Positions 30,118 through 43,112 of a stretch of DNA of 64,000 bases are shown one piece after another (position 1 is the first letter of the stretch; every line of letters begins with the position of its first letter). The notes below the pieces were generated by a model. It saw only the letters and a list, made by a program, of their open reading frames with translations. It was not told where the DNA came from and ran no database searches. The stretch comes from Noviherbaspirillum sp. Root189. GTDB taxonomy: Bacteria; Pseudomonadota; Gammaproteobacteria; Burkholderiales; Burkholderiaceae_D. Both the position numbers and the translations under genes were made by a program. The stretch is taken from positions 56,559 through 120,558 of the forward strand of contig NZ_LMHZ01000009.1 in assembly GCF_001428545.1 (NCBI RefSeq). Direction: 5' to 3'.

Positions 30118-30234
30118 ATCAGTCTCCGGATCTTTCGGTGCTCATCAAGGTTATACAACTCTTTTTCGTTTTACACGCTTTTCAAGAAGTGCCAGAGCAT
30201 CCAGCTCACGCTGATCCGCCGCTTAAACACCGAG

Positions 30235-33466
<3,232 letters not shown>

Positions 33467-33472
33467 GCGCAA

Positions 33473-34046
33473 TGGCCCTTGTTATGGTTGACGCATTTAC
33501 GGCATTGCCGCGGATCAGCGGGAATGCCAGGTTGCGAGATGGTTTCGGTCATTTCGAAGAACAAAAAGTAGTTGGCCTCTGCGGCACATTGCCTGCGAGC
33601 AAAATTTATTTCATACCCCATGCAGACTGCCGATTTGCCTAGCAAACAGGAACTGAGGGTAGTGTCCGCTCATAAAGTTGTCAAGGCAGGTAGTTTGCTG
33701 TCGAAATGTTCGTAAAGCATCATTTTTGGTGCTTGCAGGAAAAAATGTACGTGAGGCATTGATCATTGCCGAATGGATGGGTTCACTCCGTTGACCCTCG
33801 TCAATACCCGGCAGGGGCGCGAAATAAAGAATAACAATTATTCCGGCGCGACATATTCGGGGGCTTGAAGCGGTCATAACGCAGTGTCGCACCATCTGGC
33901 GTACCAAAGAAACGAAGCATACCAAGATCCTTTCGATTAGGGAGAACCGCATGAACGTTGATCATGGAGCAAGCACGATGTCACGACCGTTTCGTAGCGC
34001 GTCGGGACGGACTGAAAACGGGACAACCAGCATTCGAGGAGCAACG
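33473..34046. other. intergenic region with no supported gene
   Basis: About 570 bases separate zipA from the small plus-strand gene. Open frames here on both strands lack ribosome binding sites or sensible composition (one cysteine/histidine-rich minus-strand frame overlaps the zipA start). It is more AT-rich than the neighbours between 33700 and 33950, where promoters for the divergent genes may lie. Nothing else is recognised. Confidence 0.5.
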
Positions 34047-34289
34047 ATGAATACACAGACGATCAAATCGAAACTTGAGCTTTCCGGCGCAAAAGACTTC
34101 AAACTGCAAGATCTGGCCATGATGTCGCTGAGCCCCATCCTGCGTTCGCTTCAGCACTGGTGGCTGCAACGCGCGGAGCGTCACTACCTGATCTGCGCCG
34201 ACGTCGAGCAGCAGCGCGCCAAGGAAGCGCAAATGAACGTCGCCTACTACCAGAAGCGCGCCGCCCTGGCACGTTCGGCGCGTAACTGA
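34047..34289 (+). CDS. hypothetical 80-residue protein
   Basis: The product (MNTQTIKSKLELSGAKDF at its start) is predicted largely helical, with a middle segment LSPILRSLQHWWLQRAERHY and a basic C-terminus rich in alanine and arginine. I recognise no family. AGGAG lies six bases before the ATG at 34047; an in-frame ATG at 33951, also with a GGGAGA site, would add 32 residues of less convincing composition. It is convergent with smc and separated from it by a strong hairpin. A small regulator or stress-related protein is only a guess. Confidence 0.6.
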   Translation: MNTQTIKSKLELSGAKDFKLQDLAMMSLSPILRSLQHWWLQRAERHYLICADVEQQRAKEAQMNVAYYQKRAALARSARN

Positions 34290-34300
34290 TGGGCATCGTT

Positions 34301-34325
34301 GCCTGAAGGAGGCCCTCCTTCAGGC
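34301..34325. terminator. near-perfect palindrome between the small gene and smc
   Basis: GCCTGAAGGAGG (34301-34312) and CCTCCTTCAGGC (34314-34325) are exact reverse complements around a single base. It lies 11 bases past the small gene's stop and 78 bases past the smc stop. No T-run follows on either strand, so it may act as a 3'-end stabiliser or bidirectional terminator. Confidence 0.55.
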
Positions 34326-34403
34326 TGCCAGGCTGGTCTTCGGATATCCCGGCCTTGACCATCTTCAGGCTCATTCCCGTCCGACGCCCCATTCATATGC
34401 TTG

Positions 34404-37400
34404 TTAGGCTGCCTCCGCCTCGCTGGCAAAGCTCGCAGCCGACTCCATGTCCACCGCCACGATTCGCGATACACCCTGCTCCTGCATGGTGACGCCGATC
34501 AGTTGCTGCGCCATTTCCATTGCAATCTTGTTATGCGAAATGAACAGGAACTGCGTCTGCAAGGACATGCGCTTGACCATATTACAGAAACGTTCGGTGT
34601 TCGCGTCGTCCAGTGGCGCATCGACCTCGTCCAGCAGGCAGAACGGCGCCGGATTCAGCTGGAACATCGAGAACACCAGCGCAGTCGCCGTCAATGCCTT
34701 TTCACCACCGGACAGCAGGTGAATCGTCGCGTTTTTCTTGCCGGGCGGCTGTGCCATGACTTGCACGCCGGAGTCAAGAATCTCTTCGCCGGTCATGATC
34801 AGTTTGGCCTGACCGCCGCCGAACAGGATCGGGAACAACTCGCCGAAGTGCTTGTTGACCTTGTCAAAGGTGTCCTGCAGCAAGTCGCGGGTTTCACGGT
34901 CGATCTTGTTGATCGCGTCTTCCAGCGTATTGATTGCTTCAGTCAGGTCGGCGTGCTGAGCGTCGAGGAAATTCTTTCGCTCTGAAGCCTGCGCAAGCTC
35001 GTCCAGCGCGGCCAGGTTGACTGCGCCCAGCGCGGCGATGGCGTTGGTCAGACGGGTAACCTCGCCCTGCAGATAAGAGGGGCGCATATCGGCGTTCAGC
35101 TTTTCCGCCAACGCAGCTTCGTCGGCCTGCGCCTCGGCGAGCTGCTGCGCATATTGTTCCTGGTTCAGGCGTGCTGCCTGTTCCTTCAGCTGCAGTTCCA
35201 TGATGCGGTCGCGCTGCGGTTGCAGGCTGCGTTCGGCCTGCATGCGCGCTTCTTCCGAATGCCGCAGTTTCTGGGTCAGCTGGTCGAGTTCATGACGGGC
35301 ATCGGCCAGCGCACGCTCCTGGTCGGATCGCTTGTCCAGCAGCGATTGCAGACCGGCCTGCGCGGCCTGGTCGTCCAGGCTTTCCAGTTCCAGGCTGCCC
35401 TGCTGCATGCTGGCAAACAGCTGCGCTGACTGTTCCAGCGCGGTCGAAATGCCGCGCTTGAGTTCTTCGATCTTGTTGCGGTGTGCCTTTTCGGCGAACT
35501 CGGCTTCCTGTGCCGCACGCTCCAGCTCGCGTAGCCGCTGGCGCGCGTCATTGAGCTGCTGTTCCTTGGCGAGGTAGGCAGTCTGGCCATCTTCATGGTT
35601 TTCCTGCAGCTCTGCCAGCTCAATGTCGAGTTGTTCAAACTTGGCTTCCGATTCCGCCTTGGCCTGTTGCTGCTCAGCTTCCTGTGCGGCGATTTCTGCC
35701 AGATCGGTTTCGATCTGCGTGCTGCGCTGGTTGAAGCGCTCCTGCACTTCGGACAGCTTCATGACGTCGATCTGCAGGCCATGAACCGCCTGCGTCAGCG
35801 TGGTGACGCGCTGGCGCAGTTCCTGCAGTCGCTGTGTCGCCTGCGAAACGGCGGCATCGGCGCGAACCGCACGCGACTTCGCTTCGTCGGCCAGCATCTG
35901 CTGGGCACGCAGCTGCTTGGTGATGTTTTCAATTTCATGCTGACGCGCCAGCATGCCATCCTGCTCGGAATCCGATGCGTAGAAACGCACGCTGGTCTTG
36001 CCGATGACATGGCCCTGACGCGTAACAAAATAGCCACCGACCGGGAGCTTGGCACGATCAACAAAGGCGGCATTGAAATCGTCCGCAGCAAATACATTAC
36101 TCAGCCAGTCCTGCATCAAGGCGCGCAGGCCCGGATCATTCAGCTGAAGCAGGTTGATGAAAGGCTTGAGGCCGGCAGGTGCTTCGCCGACTGCTGGCTG
36201 AGCGGTTTCATTCGGGGTAAACAAGGCCAGCTTGGCCGGCGGCGCATCATTGAAGAATGCCTTGGCCCAATCCAGGTTGGACACTTCGAGCGCCGATGTG
36301 CGTTCACGCAGCACCGATTCCAGCGCGGTTTCCCAACCCTGGTCGATATGCAGCTTTTGCCACAAGCGCGGCAGGTCACCAAGTTCATGCTTTTTCAGCC
36401 ATGGCTGAACCTTGCCTTGCGTCTGCACGCTTTCCTGCAGCTGCTTCAGCGCGCTCAGGCGTGCTTCGAGCTGGGCATTGTTGGCGGTTTCGGTGTTGAC
36501 CTGCTGCTGGGCGACACGACGTTCTTCTTCGAGTCTGGGCTGCTGTTCCTGCGCGGCTTCCAGATGTTCACGCGCTTCTTCCAGCGACGCCTGCTTTTCT
36601 TCCAGCTGCATCCTGAGGTTGCTCAGGTGGGCGGTGTCCGGTAGCGACATGCCGTTCTTTTCCTGCGACAGGCGCTCACGGCGTGTGGCGAGGTTGGCAA
36701 GGATGTTGGAAGCATTGCGCTGGTGTGTCGATTCCAGCTCGATCTGCTGCTGGATCTGCATGATCTTGCCGCGCGACTCCGTGGTCTTGAGTTGAAGCTC
36801 GCGCCAGGACTGTTCGAGTGCGGGGATCACGTCGTTCTGGCTGTGCGCCGCCTGCTGGGCCTGTTCAACACGCATGCCGTGTTCTTCCAGGTGCATCTCG
36901 GCCTCTTCCAGCTCTTCCTGCTGCTGCTGGCTCTGGCGCTGCCACTGGTCACGCTGGGCGGTCAGCGAATTCAACTGGGTTTGCAGGCGGTTGCGCGATT
37001 CGATCACGAATTTAATCTGCGCTTCCAGACTGCCGATTTCAGCGTTGGTCTGGTACAGGTTGCCTTGCGCGGTATGCATGCGGTCACCGGCGCCGTAGTG
37101 CGCCTGCCGCATGTGTTCGAGTTCGGTCTCGACGTGCCGCAGTTTGGCCGTCTGCTCTTCCAGATCGGTCTGGGCTTTCTCGATGTCGCGGAAAAACTTT
37201 TCCTGTTCGGACTTTGCCTCGTTCTTGCGCAACAGCCAGAGAAGCTTTTGCTTCTCGTCCTGGTCGGCTTGCAATTCGCGGAACCTTTGGGCGACTGCCG
37301 CCTGTGACTCAAGTTTTTCGAGGTTGGTGTTCAGTTCGCGCAGGATGTCTTCGACACGAGTCAGGTTTTCGCGTGTGTCCTGCAGGCGGTTTTCGGTTTC

Positions 37401-37934
37401 ACGACGGCGTTCCTTGTACTTCGACACGCCGGCCGCTTCCTCAAGAAAGATGCGCAGGTCTTCGGGGCGCGCTTCAATGATCCGCGAAATCATGCCCTGG
37501 CCGATGATCGCGTACGCGCGCGGTCCAAGGCCGGTGCCGAGGAAGATATCCTGGATGTCGCGGCGGCGCACTGCCTGGTTATTGATGTAATAGGTCGAGG
37601 TGCCGTCGCGGGTCAGTGTGCGCTTGACGGCGATTTCCGCATACTGACTCCATTGCCCGGCAGCACGGCCGTCGCTGTTGTCGAATACGAGTTCCACGGA
37701 TGCGCGACCGGCCGGCTTGCGGTTGGTCGATCCGTTGAAAATGACGTCCTGCATCGATTCGCCACGCAGTTCGGAGGCCTTGGACTCGCCCAACACCCAG
37801 CGTACCGCGTCCATAATATTGGACTTGCCGCAACCGTTCGGGCCGACGACACCGACCAACTGACCGGGAACCTGGAAGTTGGTGGGATCCACGAAGGACT
37901 TGAATCCTGATAATTTAAGAGAAGTTAGGCGCAC
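34404..37934 (-). CDS. smc: chromosome segregation protein SMC
   Basis: The 1176-residue protein has an N-terminal ABC half with Walker A (GPNGCGKSN, near residue 32), about 300 residues of coiled coil, a hinge domain (about 500 to 660), the return coiled coil and a C-terminal ABC half with signature LLSGGEKALTATAL and Walker B CLLDEVDAPLDDAN. It is the condensin ATPase that compacts and aligns the chromosome. The start is GTG at 37934. No scpA or scpB is nearby. A 187-base region separates it from divergent dapC. Confidence 0.98.
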   Translation of the reverse strand: MRLTSLKLSGFKSFVDPTNFQVPGQLVGVVGPNGCGKSNIMDAVRWVLGESKASELRGESMQDVIFNGSTNRKPAGRASVELVFDNSDGRAAGQWSQYAEIAVKRTLTRDGTSTYYINNQAVRRRDIQDIFLGTGLGPRAYAIIGQGMISRIIEARPEDLRIFLEEAAGVSKYKERRRETENRLQDTRENLTRVEDILRELNTNLEKLESQAAVAQRFRELQADQDEKQKLLWLLRKNEAKSEQEKFFRDIEKAQTDLEEQTAKLRHVETELEHMRQAHYGAGDRMHTAQGNLYQTNAEIGSLEAQIKFVIESRNRLQTQLNSLTAQRDQWQRQSQQQQEELEEAEMHLEEHGMRVEQAQQAAHSQNDVIPALEQSWRELQLKTTESRGKIMQIQQQIELESTHQRNASNILANLATRRERLSQEKNGMSLPDTAHLSNLRMQLEEKQASLEEAREHLEAAQEQQPRLEEERRVAQQQVNTETANNAQLEARLSALKQLQESVQTQGKVQPWLKKHELGDLPRLWQKLHIDQGWETALESVLRERTSALEVSNLDWAKAFFNDAPPAKLALFTPNETAQPAVGEAPAGLKPFINLLQLNDPGLRALMQDWLSNVFAADDFNAAFVDRAKLPVGGYFVTRQGHVIGKTSVRFYASDSEQDGMLARQHEIENITKQLRAQQMLADEAKSRAVRADAAVSQATQRLQELRQRVTTLTQAVHGLQIDVMKLSEVQERFNQRSTQIETDLAEIAAQEAEQQQAKAESEAKFEQLDIELAELQENHEDGQTAYLAKEQQLNDARQRLRELERAAQEAEFAEKAHRNKIEELKRGISTALEQSAQLFASMQQGSLELESLDDQAAQAGLQSLLDKRSDQERALADARHELDQLTQKLRHSEEARMQAERSLQPQRDRIMELQLKEQAARLNQEQYAQQLAEAQADEAALAEKLNADMRPSYLQGEVTRLTNAIAALGAVNLAALDELAQASERKNFLDAQHADLTEAINTLEDAINKIDRETRDLLQDTFDKVNKHFGELFPILFGGGQAKLIMTGEEILDSGVQVMAQPPGKKNATIHLLSGGEKALTATALVFSMFQLNPAPFCLLDEVDAPLDDANTERFCNMVKRMSLQTQFLFISHNKIAMEMAQQLIGVTMQEQGVSRIVAVDMESAASFASEAEAA

Positions 37935-38066
37935 GTTGTCGACTGTTCCAGACGAGTTAAACTAGAACGGAGTTAGCCCCCGTGAAAGGGCCTTATCATA
38001 TCATTTCAAGTCCGCAGAACATCATTTTCCATCCGGTGTGGCGGACGCGCAGTACACGGCGGACGG

Positions 38067-38072
38067 TATAAT
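38067..38072 (+). promoter_or_regulatory. -10 element of dapC
   Basis: A perfect TATAAT at 38067-38072 lies 50 bases before the GTG start of dapC. The -35 region is weak. Confidence 0.55.
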
Positions 38073-38121
38073 GCCGCGTTGTTTCTTTTAGCATTCCCTA
38101 TCTTTTGCCGAGCTCTCCCAC

Positions 38122-39315
38122 GTGAACCCGCTCTTAACCAAATTACAACCTTATCCTTTCGAAAAGCTGCGCGAGCTTTTTGCGGGCATCCAGCCGAATC
38201 CCGATTATTCTCCGATCAGCCTAGGCATCGGCGAGCCCAAGCATCCGACGCCTGCGTTCATCCAGAATGCACTGGCGGACAATCTTAGCGGATTGGCAAG
38301 CTATCCGTCGACCACTGGCGCCGAGGGCTTGCGTGCCGCCATCGCCGGCTGGCTGGAACGCCGCTATGGACTGCCGAAGGTCGATGCCGCCACACAGGTA
38401 TTGCCGGTCAACGGTTCTCGCGAAGCATTGTTCGCGCTGGCGCAGACCATCATTGATCCGCGTCCCGGTGCGCTGGTGATGTGCCCCAATCCGTTCTACC
38501 AGATCTACGAAGGCGCGGCCTACCTCGCCGGCGCGGAGCCCTACTTTGTCAATTCCGACCCGGCGCGCAACTTTGCGCCCGATTACCGGAGTGTCCCGGC
38601 CGACGTATGGGAACGGGTGCAGTTACTGTATCTATGTTCCCCCGGCAACCCGACCGGCGCGGTACTGACGCTGGAAGACTGGAAGGAATTGTTCGCGTTG
38701 TCGGATCGTTATGGTTTTGTGATTGCCGCCGACGAATGCTATTCCGAGATTTACTTCAAGTCGGTTGCGCCGCTGGGTGGCCTCGAAGCGGCGCACCAGC
38801 TCGGACGTAGCGATTTCCGCCGCCTGATCGCTTTTTCCAGCCTCTCCAAGCGTTCGAACGTGCCCGGCATGCGTTCCGGCTTTGTTGCCGGCGATGCCGA
38901 GATCATGAAAAAATTCCTTCTCTATCGCACCTATCATGGCAGCGCGATGAGTCCATCGATTCAGTCTGCGTCGATTGCAGCATGGAATGATGAACAACAT
39001 GTGGCGGAAAACCGTGCCAAGTACATCGCCAAGTTCAATGATGTCACGCCGCTGCTGCAAGAAGTGCTCGACGTACAACTGCCGGACGCCGGCTTTTACC
39101 TGTGGGCCAAGGTGCCCAAGCTGTCCGATACCGAGTTCGCGAAGCGTCTGCATGCCGAATATAATGTGACCGTGTTGCCCGGCAGTTATCTTGCGCGCGA
39201 TGCCCACGGCATCAACCCCGGACAGAACCGGGTTCGCATGGCACTGGTGGCTGAAGTGTCGGAGTGCCTGGAAGCGGCGCGCCGCATTGTCGAATTTACC
39301 CAGAAACTTTCCTGA
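38122..39315 (+). CDS. dapC: succinyldiaminopimelate transaminase
   Basis: The 397-residue class I aminotransferase has the PLP lysine in FSSLSKRSNVPGMRSG (Lys243), substrate/cofactor motifs VNGSREALFA, LCSPGNPTGA and DECYSEIYF, and is followed 33 bases later by dapD. It makes N-succinyl-LL-2,6-diaminopimelate from the keto precursor with glutamate. The pairing with dapD supports DapC rather than a generic alanine transaminase. The start is GTG at 38122, downstream of a TATAAT box. Confidence 0.95.
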   Translation: MNPLLTKLQPYPFEKLRELFAGIQPNPDYSPISLGIGEPKHPTPAFIQNALADNLSGLASYPSTTGAEGLRAAIAGWLERRYGLPKVDAATQVLPVNGSREALFALAQTIIDPRPGALVMCPNPFYQIYEGAAYLAGAEPYFVNSDPARNFAPDYRSVPADVWERVQLLYLCSPGNPTGAVLTLEDWKELFALSDRYGFVIAADECYSEIYFKSVAPLGGLEAAHQLGRSDFRRLIAFSSLSKRSNVPGMRSGFVAGDAEIMKKFLLYRTYHGSAMSPSIQSASIAAWNDEQHVAENRAKYIAKFNDVTPLLQEVLDVQLPDAGFYLWAKVPKLSDTEFAKRLHAEYNVTVLPGSYLARDAHGINPGQNRVRMALVAEVSECLEAARRIVEFTQKLS

Positions 39316-39348
39316 TTTCCTGATTCACTTACGAAAAAAGCGATCCAA

Positions 39349-40176
39349 ATGACTCAACAACTCCAACAGATCATCGACCAGGCATGGGAAAACCGCGCCG
39401 ACTTTTCGCCGAAATCCGCTCCTGCCGAAGTCCGCGATGCCGTGGCGCATGTGCTTGAACAGCTGAATCAGGGTACCCTTCGCGTCGCTCAAAAAGACAG
39501 CGGCAACTGGGTCGTCAACCAATGGGTCAAGAAAGCCGTCCTGCTGTCCTTCCGCCTCGAAGACAATGTGCCGATGCCGGCCGGCGGCGACATGCAGTTC
39601 TATGACAAGGTTCCGACCAAGTTTGCCAACTACACCGCTGAAGATTTCGCCAAAGGCGGCTTCCGGGTAGTTCCGCCGGCAGTGGCACGCCGTGGCAGCT
39701 TCATTGGCAAGAATGTTGTGCTGATGCCTTCCTACGTCAACATCGGCGCCTATGTCGATGAAGGCACCATGGTCGATACCTGGGCTACTGTCGGCTCCTG
39801 CGCACAGATCGGCAAGAACGTCCACTTGTCGGGCGGCGTTGGCATTGGTGGTGTGCTTGAGCCAATGCAGGCCAACCCGACCATCATTGAAGACAACTGC
39901 TTCATCGGCGCGCGTTCGGAAATCGTCGAAGGCGTGATCGTCGAAGAAAATTCCGTGATTTCGATGGGCGTCTACATCGGGCAGTCGACCAAGATTTACG
40001 ATCGCGCCACCGGCGAAGTCAGCTATGGCCGCATTCCATCCGGCTCGGTCGTCGTGTCGGGCAGCCTGCCATCCGCTGATGGCAAGTACAGCCTGTACTG
40101 TGCCGTTATCGTCAAGCGCGTGGATGCGAAGACCCGTGCCAAGACCGGGATCAATGAACTGCTGCGCGAAGCCTGA
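39349..40176 (+). CDS. dapD: 2,3,4,5-tetrahydropyridine-2,6-dicarboxylate N-succinyltransferase
   Basis: The 275-residue trimeric left-handed beta-helix enzyme succinylates tetrahydrodipicolinate with succinyl-CoA in lysine/diaminopimelate synthesis. Family stretches: [60 protein letters not shown], and [21 protein letters not shown]. The last sense codon and the stop lie inside the first unit of an eight-base tandem repeat that continues downstream. Confidence 0.98.
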   Translation: MTQQLQQIIDQAWENRADFSPKSAPAEVRDAVAHVLEQLNQGTLRVAQKDSGNWVVNQWVKKAVLLSFRLEDNVPMPAGGDMQFYDKVPTKFANYTAEDFAKGGFRVVPPAVARRGSFIGKNVVLMPSYVNIGAYVDEGTMVDTWATVGSCAQIGKNVHLSGGVGIGGVLEPMQANPTIIEDNCFIGARSEIVEGVIVEENSVISMGVYIGQSTKIYDRATGEVSYGRIPSGSVVVSGSLPSADGKYSLYCAVIVKRVDAKTRAKTGINELLREA

Positions 40177-40234
40177 TGGCCTGATGGCCTGATGGCCTGA
40201 TGGCCTGATGGCCTGATGGCCTGATGGCCTGATC
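40171..40234 (+). repeat. tandem octamer repeat, 8 copies of GCCTGATG
   Basis: Seven perfect copies of GCCTGATG (40171-40226) are followed by one with a final-base change (40227-40234). The first copy supplies the dapD alanine codon and TGA stop, and the rest are untranslated. Since every copy begins GCC TGA, gain or loss of units would not change the DapD C-terminus. Confidence 0.97.
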
Positions 40235-40249
40235 GTTTTACCGCGGAAG

Positions 40250-40274
40250 CGGGGCGTCATGTTGGCGCGCCCCG
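40250..40274 (+). terminator. GC-rich hairpin downstream of dapD
   Basis: CGGGGCG (40250-40256) pairs with CGCCCCG (40268-40274) around an 11-base loop, 74 bases past the dapD stop. No T-run follows, so it is at best a weak terminator of dapC-dapD. Confidence 0.45.
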
Positions 40275-40387
40275 CCCTCGCAAAGCCAGGCTAACCGCAA
40301 CGCGGACGGCCATACCGGATTCAACGCTTTACCAGCGGGCAGGGCCACCTGTCCCGCAAATTCCGCACAACACGCACGGAGGCCGAC

Positions 40388-41521
40388 ATGGCGATGGATC
40401 GCTTGTTCCAGTTAATGAAGGACAAAAAGGCATCGGACCTGTTCATCACGGTCAATTCGCCAATCCATATCAAGATCAATGGACATCTTCTTCCGGTCAA
40501 TCAGCAGAAGATGGACAACGCGACAATCAAGTCGCTGCTTGCAGAAGTCATCTCCACTGCGCAATTGCAGGAACTGGAAACCCATAACGAACTCAATATG
40601 GGTATTCCCGTTTCCGGGCTGGGAAGTTTCCGTCTCTCCGCATTTCGGCAGCGCGGCACCATCTCCGCGGTATTCCGTTACATTCCGGGCGATATCCCGC
40701 GCCTTTCGGACCTGAGTGTCCCTCCGGTCCTGGCCGACATCATCATGGAAAAGCGCGGCTTGATCCTGGTGGTAGGGGCGACAGGTTCCGGAAAATCAAC
40801 CACCATCGCGGCGATGCTGGATCACCGCAACATCCAGAAGACCGGCCATATCCTGACGCTGGAAGACCCGATCGAATTCCTGTTCACCAACAAGAAATCC
40901 ATCGTCAACCAGCGCGAGATCGGCACCGATGCCGAAAGCCTGAAAGTCGCATTGAAGAATGCGCTGCGGCAGGCACCCGACTGCATCCTGATCGGCGAAA
41001 TCCGTGACAAGGAAACCATGGCTGCGGCGCTTGCCTATGCGCAGTCAGGCCACCTTGTCGTCGCCACCCTGCATGCAAACAACAGCTATCAGGCGCTGAC
41101 GCGCATCATCAATTTCTACCCGCTGGAAAACCGTCCTTCGCTGCTACCGGATCTTGCAGCCACGATCAAGGCGGTAGTGTCCCAGCGACTTGTGCTCGCC
41201 AAGGATGGCGGCCGCCGCGCGGCGGTCGAAGTGCTGCTCAATACGCGCCATATCGCCGAGCTGATCGAACAGGGCGACATCAGCCAGATCAAGGAAGCGA
41301 TCGAAAAAAGCATGTCGCCGGGATCGCAGACTTTTGAGCAGGCACTGATGCAGTTGATCCAGGACGATGTAATTACACAGGAAGAGGCGCTGGCCAATGC
41401 GGACTCCGCGACCAATCTCTATTGGCTGATCAATAACGCCCAAGGCAAGGCGCCGGAACCCGAACCGGAACCAAAGAAGGACGACGGCCCGACCTTTACG
41501 GAATTCACCCTTAACGTCTGA
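40388..41521 (+). CDS. pilU: PilT/PilU-type twitching motility ATPase, PilU-like
   Basis: The 377-residue hexameric secretion-type ATPase has Walker A GATGSGKST (130 to 138), the Asp box (HILTLEDPIEFLF), Walker B region (DCILIGEIRDKETMAAAL) and a His box (ATLHANNSYQALTRI). It powers type IVa pilus retraction together with PilT. The long charged C-terminal tail (PEPEPEPKKDD then FTEFTLNV) favours PilU over PilT. It has GGAGG before the start. pilT is not in the window; here pilU sits alone among dap genes. Confidence 0.9.
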   Translation: MAMDRLFQLMKDKKASDLFITVNSPIHIKINGHLLPVNQQKMDNATIKSLLAEVISTAQLQELETHNELNMGIPVSGLGSFRLSAFRQRGTISAVFRYIPGDIPRLSDLSVPPVLADIIMEKRGLILVVGATGSGKSTTIAAMLDHRNIQKTGHILTLEDPIEFLFTNKKSIVNQREIGTDAESLKVALKNALRQAPDCILIGEIRDKETMAAALAYAQSGHLVVATLHANNSYQALTRIINFYPLENRPSLLPDLAATIKAVVSQRLVLAKDGGRRAAVEVLLNTRHIAELIEQGDISQIKEAIEKSMSPGSQTFEQALMQLIQDDVITQEEALANADSATNLYWLINNAQGKAPEPEPEPKKDDGPTFTEFTLNV

Positions 41522-41550
41522 GCCTCTACCTTTTTAACTTTTTCAATTCA

Positions 41551-41907
41551 ATGGCAATTACTCTCTACGGCATTCCCAATTGCGACACCGTCAAGAAGGC
41601 GCGCACCTGGCTCGACCAGAACGGCGTTCCTTATACCTTTCATGATTTCAAGAAAGCGGGACTGAACGCGGATACCGTACACGGCTGGCTTAAACACGTC
41701 CCGTGGGAAACGCTGGTCAACCGCAAAGGCACAACATGGCGCGGCTTGCCTGAAGAGCGGAAAGCGGCAATCGTCGATGCCGGGAGTGCTGTCGCACTGA
41801 TGCTGGAAACGCCTTCAGTGATCAAGCGACCAGTGCTGGTCGACGACAAGTCCGCATATGTCGGCTTTTCCGACTCGCTCTATCAGCAACACTTCGCCAA
41901 GTCATGA
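41551..41907 (+). CDS. ArsC/Spx-family thioredoxin-fold reductase (YffB-like)
   Basis: The 118-residue protein begins [25 protein letters not shown] with the single conserved N-terminal cysteine and ends with the family motif IKRPVLVD. This is the YffB subgroup of the ArsC family, often found next to dapE; a glutathione-dependent reductase role has been proposed and arsenate reduction is unlikely to be its main job. Its stop overlaps the dapE ATG by four bases, so both are translated together. Confidence 0.9.
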   Translation: MAITLYGIPNCDTVKKARTWLDQNGVPYTFHDFKKAGLNADTVHGWLKHVPWETLVNRKGTTWRGLPEERKAAIVDAGSAVALMLETPSVIKRPVLVDDKSAYVGFSDSLYQQHFAKS

Positions 41908-43031
41908 GCCGCACGCTTGCCCTGACCGAGGAACTGATTGCATTATCGTCCGTGACACCGGACGACAACGGCTGTCAGCAACGTCTGATTTCACACCTGG
42001 AGCCGCTCAGCTTCCGTTGCGAAACCATCAGGTCGGGCAATGTCAGCAATCTCTGGGCACGCAAAGGCAACGCCCAGCCACTGATCGTCTTTGCGGGACA
42101 TACCGATGTCGTGCCAACCGGACCGGTGGAACAATGGACTTCGCCCCCCTTCTCGCCGACACGACGTGACGGCAGATTGTTCGGGCGTGGTGCCGCCGAC
42201 ATGAAGACGTCGATTGCGGCAATGGTGGTCGCGGTCGAAGAATTTGTAGAGGCCCATCCCGGGCATCGCGGCTCCATTGCCTTTCTGCTGACCAGCGATG
42301 AAGAAGGGCCGGCGACCGACGGCACAGCCGTTGTCTGCAACATGCTCAAGGTACGTGGCGAGCAGCTTGACTATTGCGTTATCGGCGAACCTACCTCGAG
42401 CGACATGCTGGGCGATGTGATCAAGAACGGCAGGCGCGGCTCGATGTCAGGCAGGCTGATCATCAAGGGCGTACAAGGCCATATTGCCTATCCGCAGCTC
42501 GCAAAGAATCCGATTCATCTTGCCGCCCCGGCCCTGGCTGAACTTGTCTGCGAAAAATGGGATGAAGGCAATGAGTACTATCTGCCCACATCTTGGCAGG
42601 TGTCAAATATCCATGGCGGCACAGGCGCAGGCAATGTGATCCCCGGCGAAGTTGTCGTTGATTTCAATTTCCGCTTTTCAACGGCAAGCACCATCGAAGG
42701 ACTGCAGACGCGCGTACATGAGATACTGAACAAATACGATTTTGGCTACGACATCAAGTGGACCATCAGCGGACTGCCCTTCCTGACGCCGCGCGGCGAA
42801 CTCAGCGAAGCCATTACACGCGCGATCAAGAGCGAGACCGGCATCGATGCCGATTTGTCGACGACCGGCGGCACGTCGGACGGCCGTTTCATTGCGCAGA
42901 TCTGTCCGCAGGTGATCGAATTTGGACCACCCAACGAAAGTATTCACAAGATCGACGAGAACATCGAGCTGCGCTTCATCGATCCACTGAAAAACATTTA
43001 CCGGCGTACGCTGGAAAACCTGCTGCTGTAG
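41904..43031 (+). CDS. dapE: succinyl-diaminopimelate desuccinylase
   Basis: The 375-residue M20 metallohydrolase releases succinate to give LL-diaminopimelate. Metal-binding motifs are [12 protein letters not shown] (His, Asp), [26 protein letters not shown] (Glu pair) and the C-terminal [14 protein letters not shown] (His). With dapC and dapD upstream it completes the succinylase branch for lysine and peptidoglycan. Length is typical. Confidence 0.97.
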   Translation: MSRTLALTEELIALSSVTPDDNGCQQRLISHLEPLSFRCETIRSGNVSNLWARKGNAQPLIVFAGHTDVVPTGPVEQWTSPPFSPTRRDGRLFGRGAADMKTSIAAMVVAVEEFVEAHPGHRGSIAFLLTSDEEGPATDGTAVVCNMLKVRGEQLDYCVIGEPTSSDMLGDVIKNGRRGSMSGRLIIKGVQGHIAYPQLAKNPIHLAAPALAELVCEKWDEGNEYYLPTSWQVSNIHGGTGAGNVIPGEVVVDFNFRFSTASTIEGLQTRVHEILNKYDFGYDIKWTISGLPFLTPRGELSEAITRAIKSETGIDADLSTTGGTSDGRFIAQICPQVIEFGPPNESIHKIDENIELRFIDPLKNIYRRTLENLLL

Positions 43032-43112
43032 CACGCTTTCCCACCTTCGCCGCCCCCGTTTTTGATACCCGATACGCGTCGGGATAACCGAACACTTCAA
43101 CACCCTCTCTTC

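Noticed and set aside
35595..36644. A 349-codon plus-strand open frame opposite the smc coiled coil
   Set aside because: It mirrors the leucine/glutamine codons of the coiled coil on the other strand; no family resemblance or ribosome binding site.
39325..40260. A minus-strand open frame spanning dapD and the octamer repeat, with a repeated SGHQAIRP peptide
   Set aside because: The peptide repeat is only the translation of the DNA repeat, and the rest is antisense to dapD.
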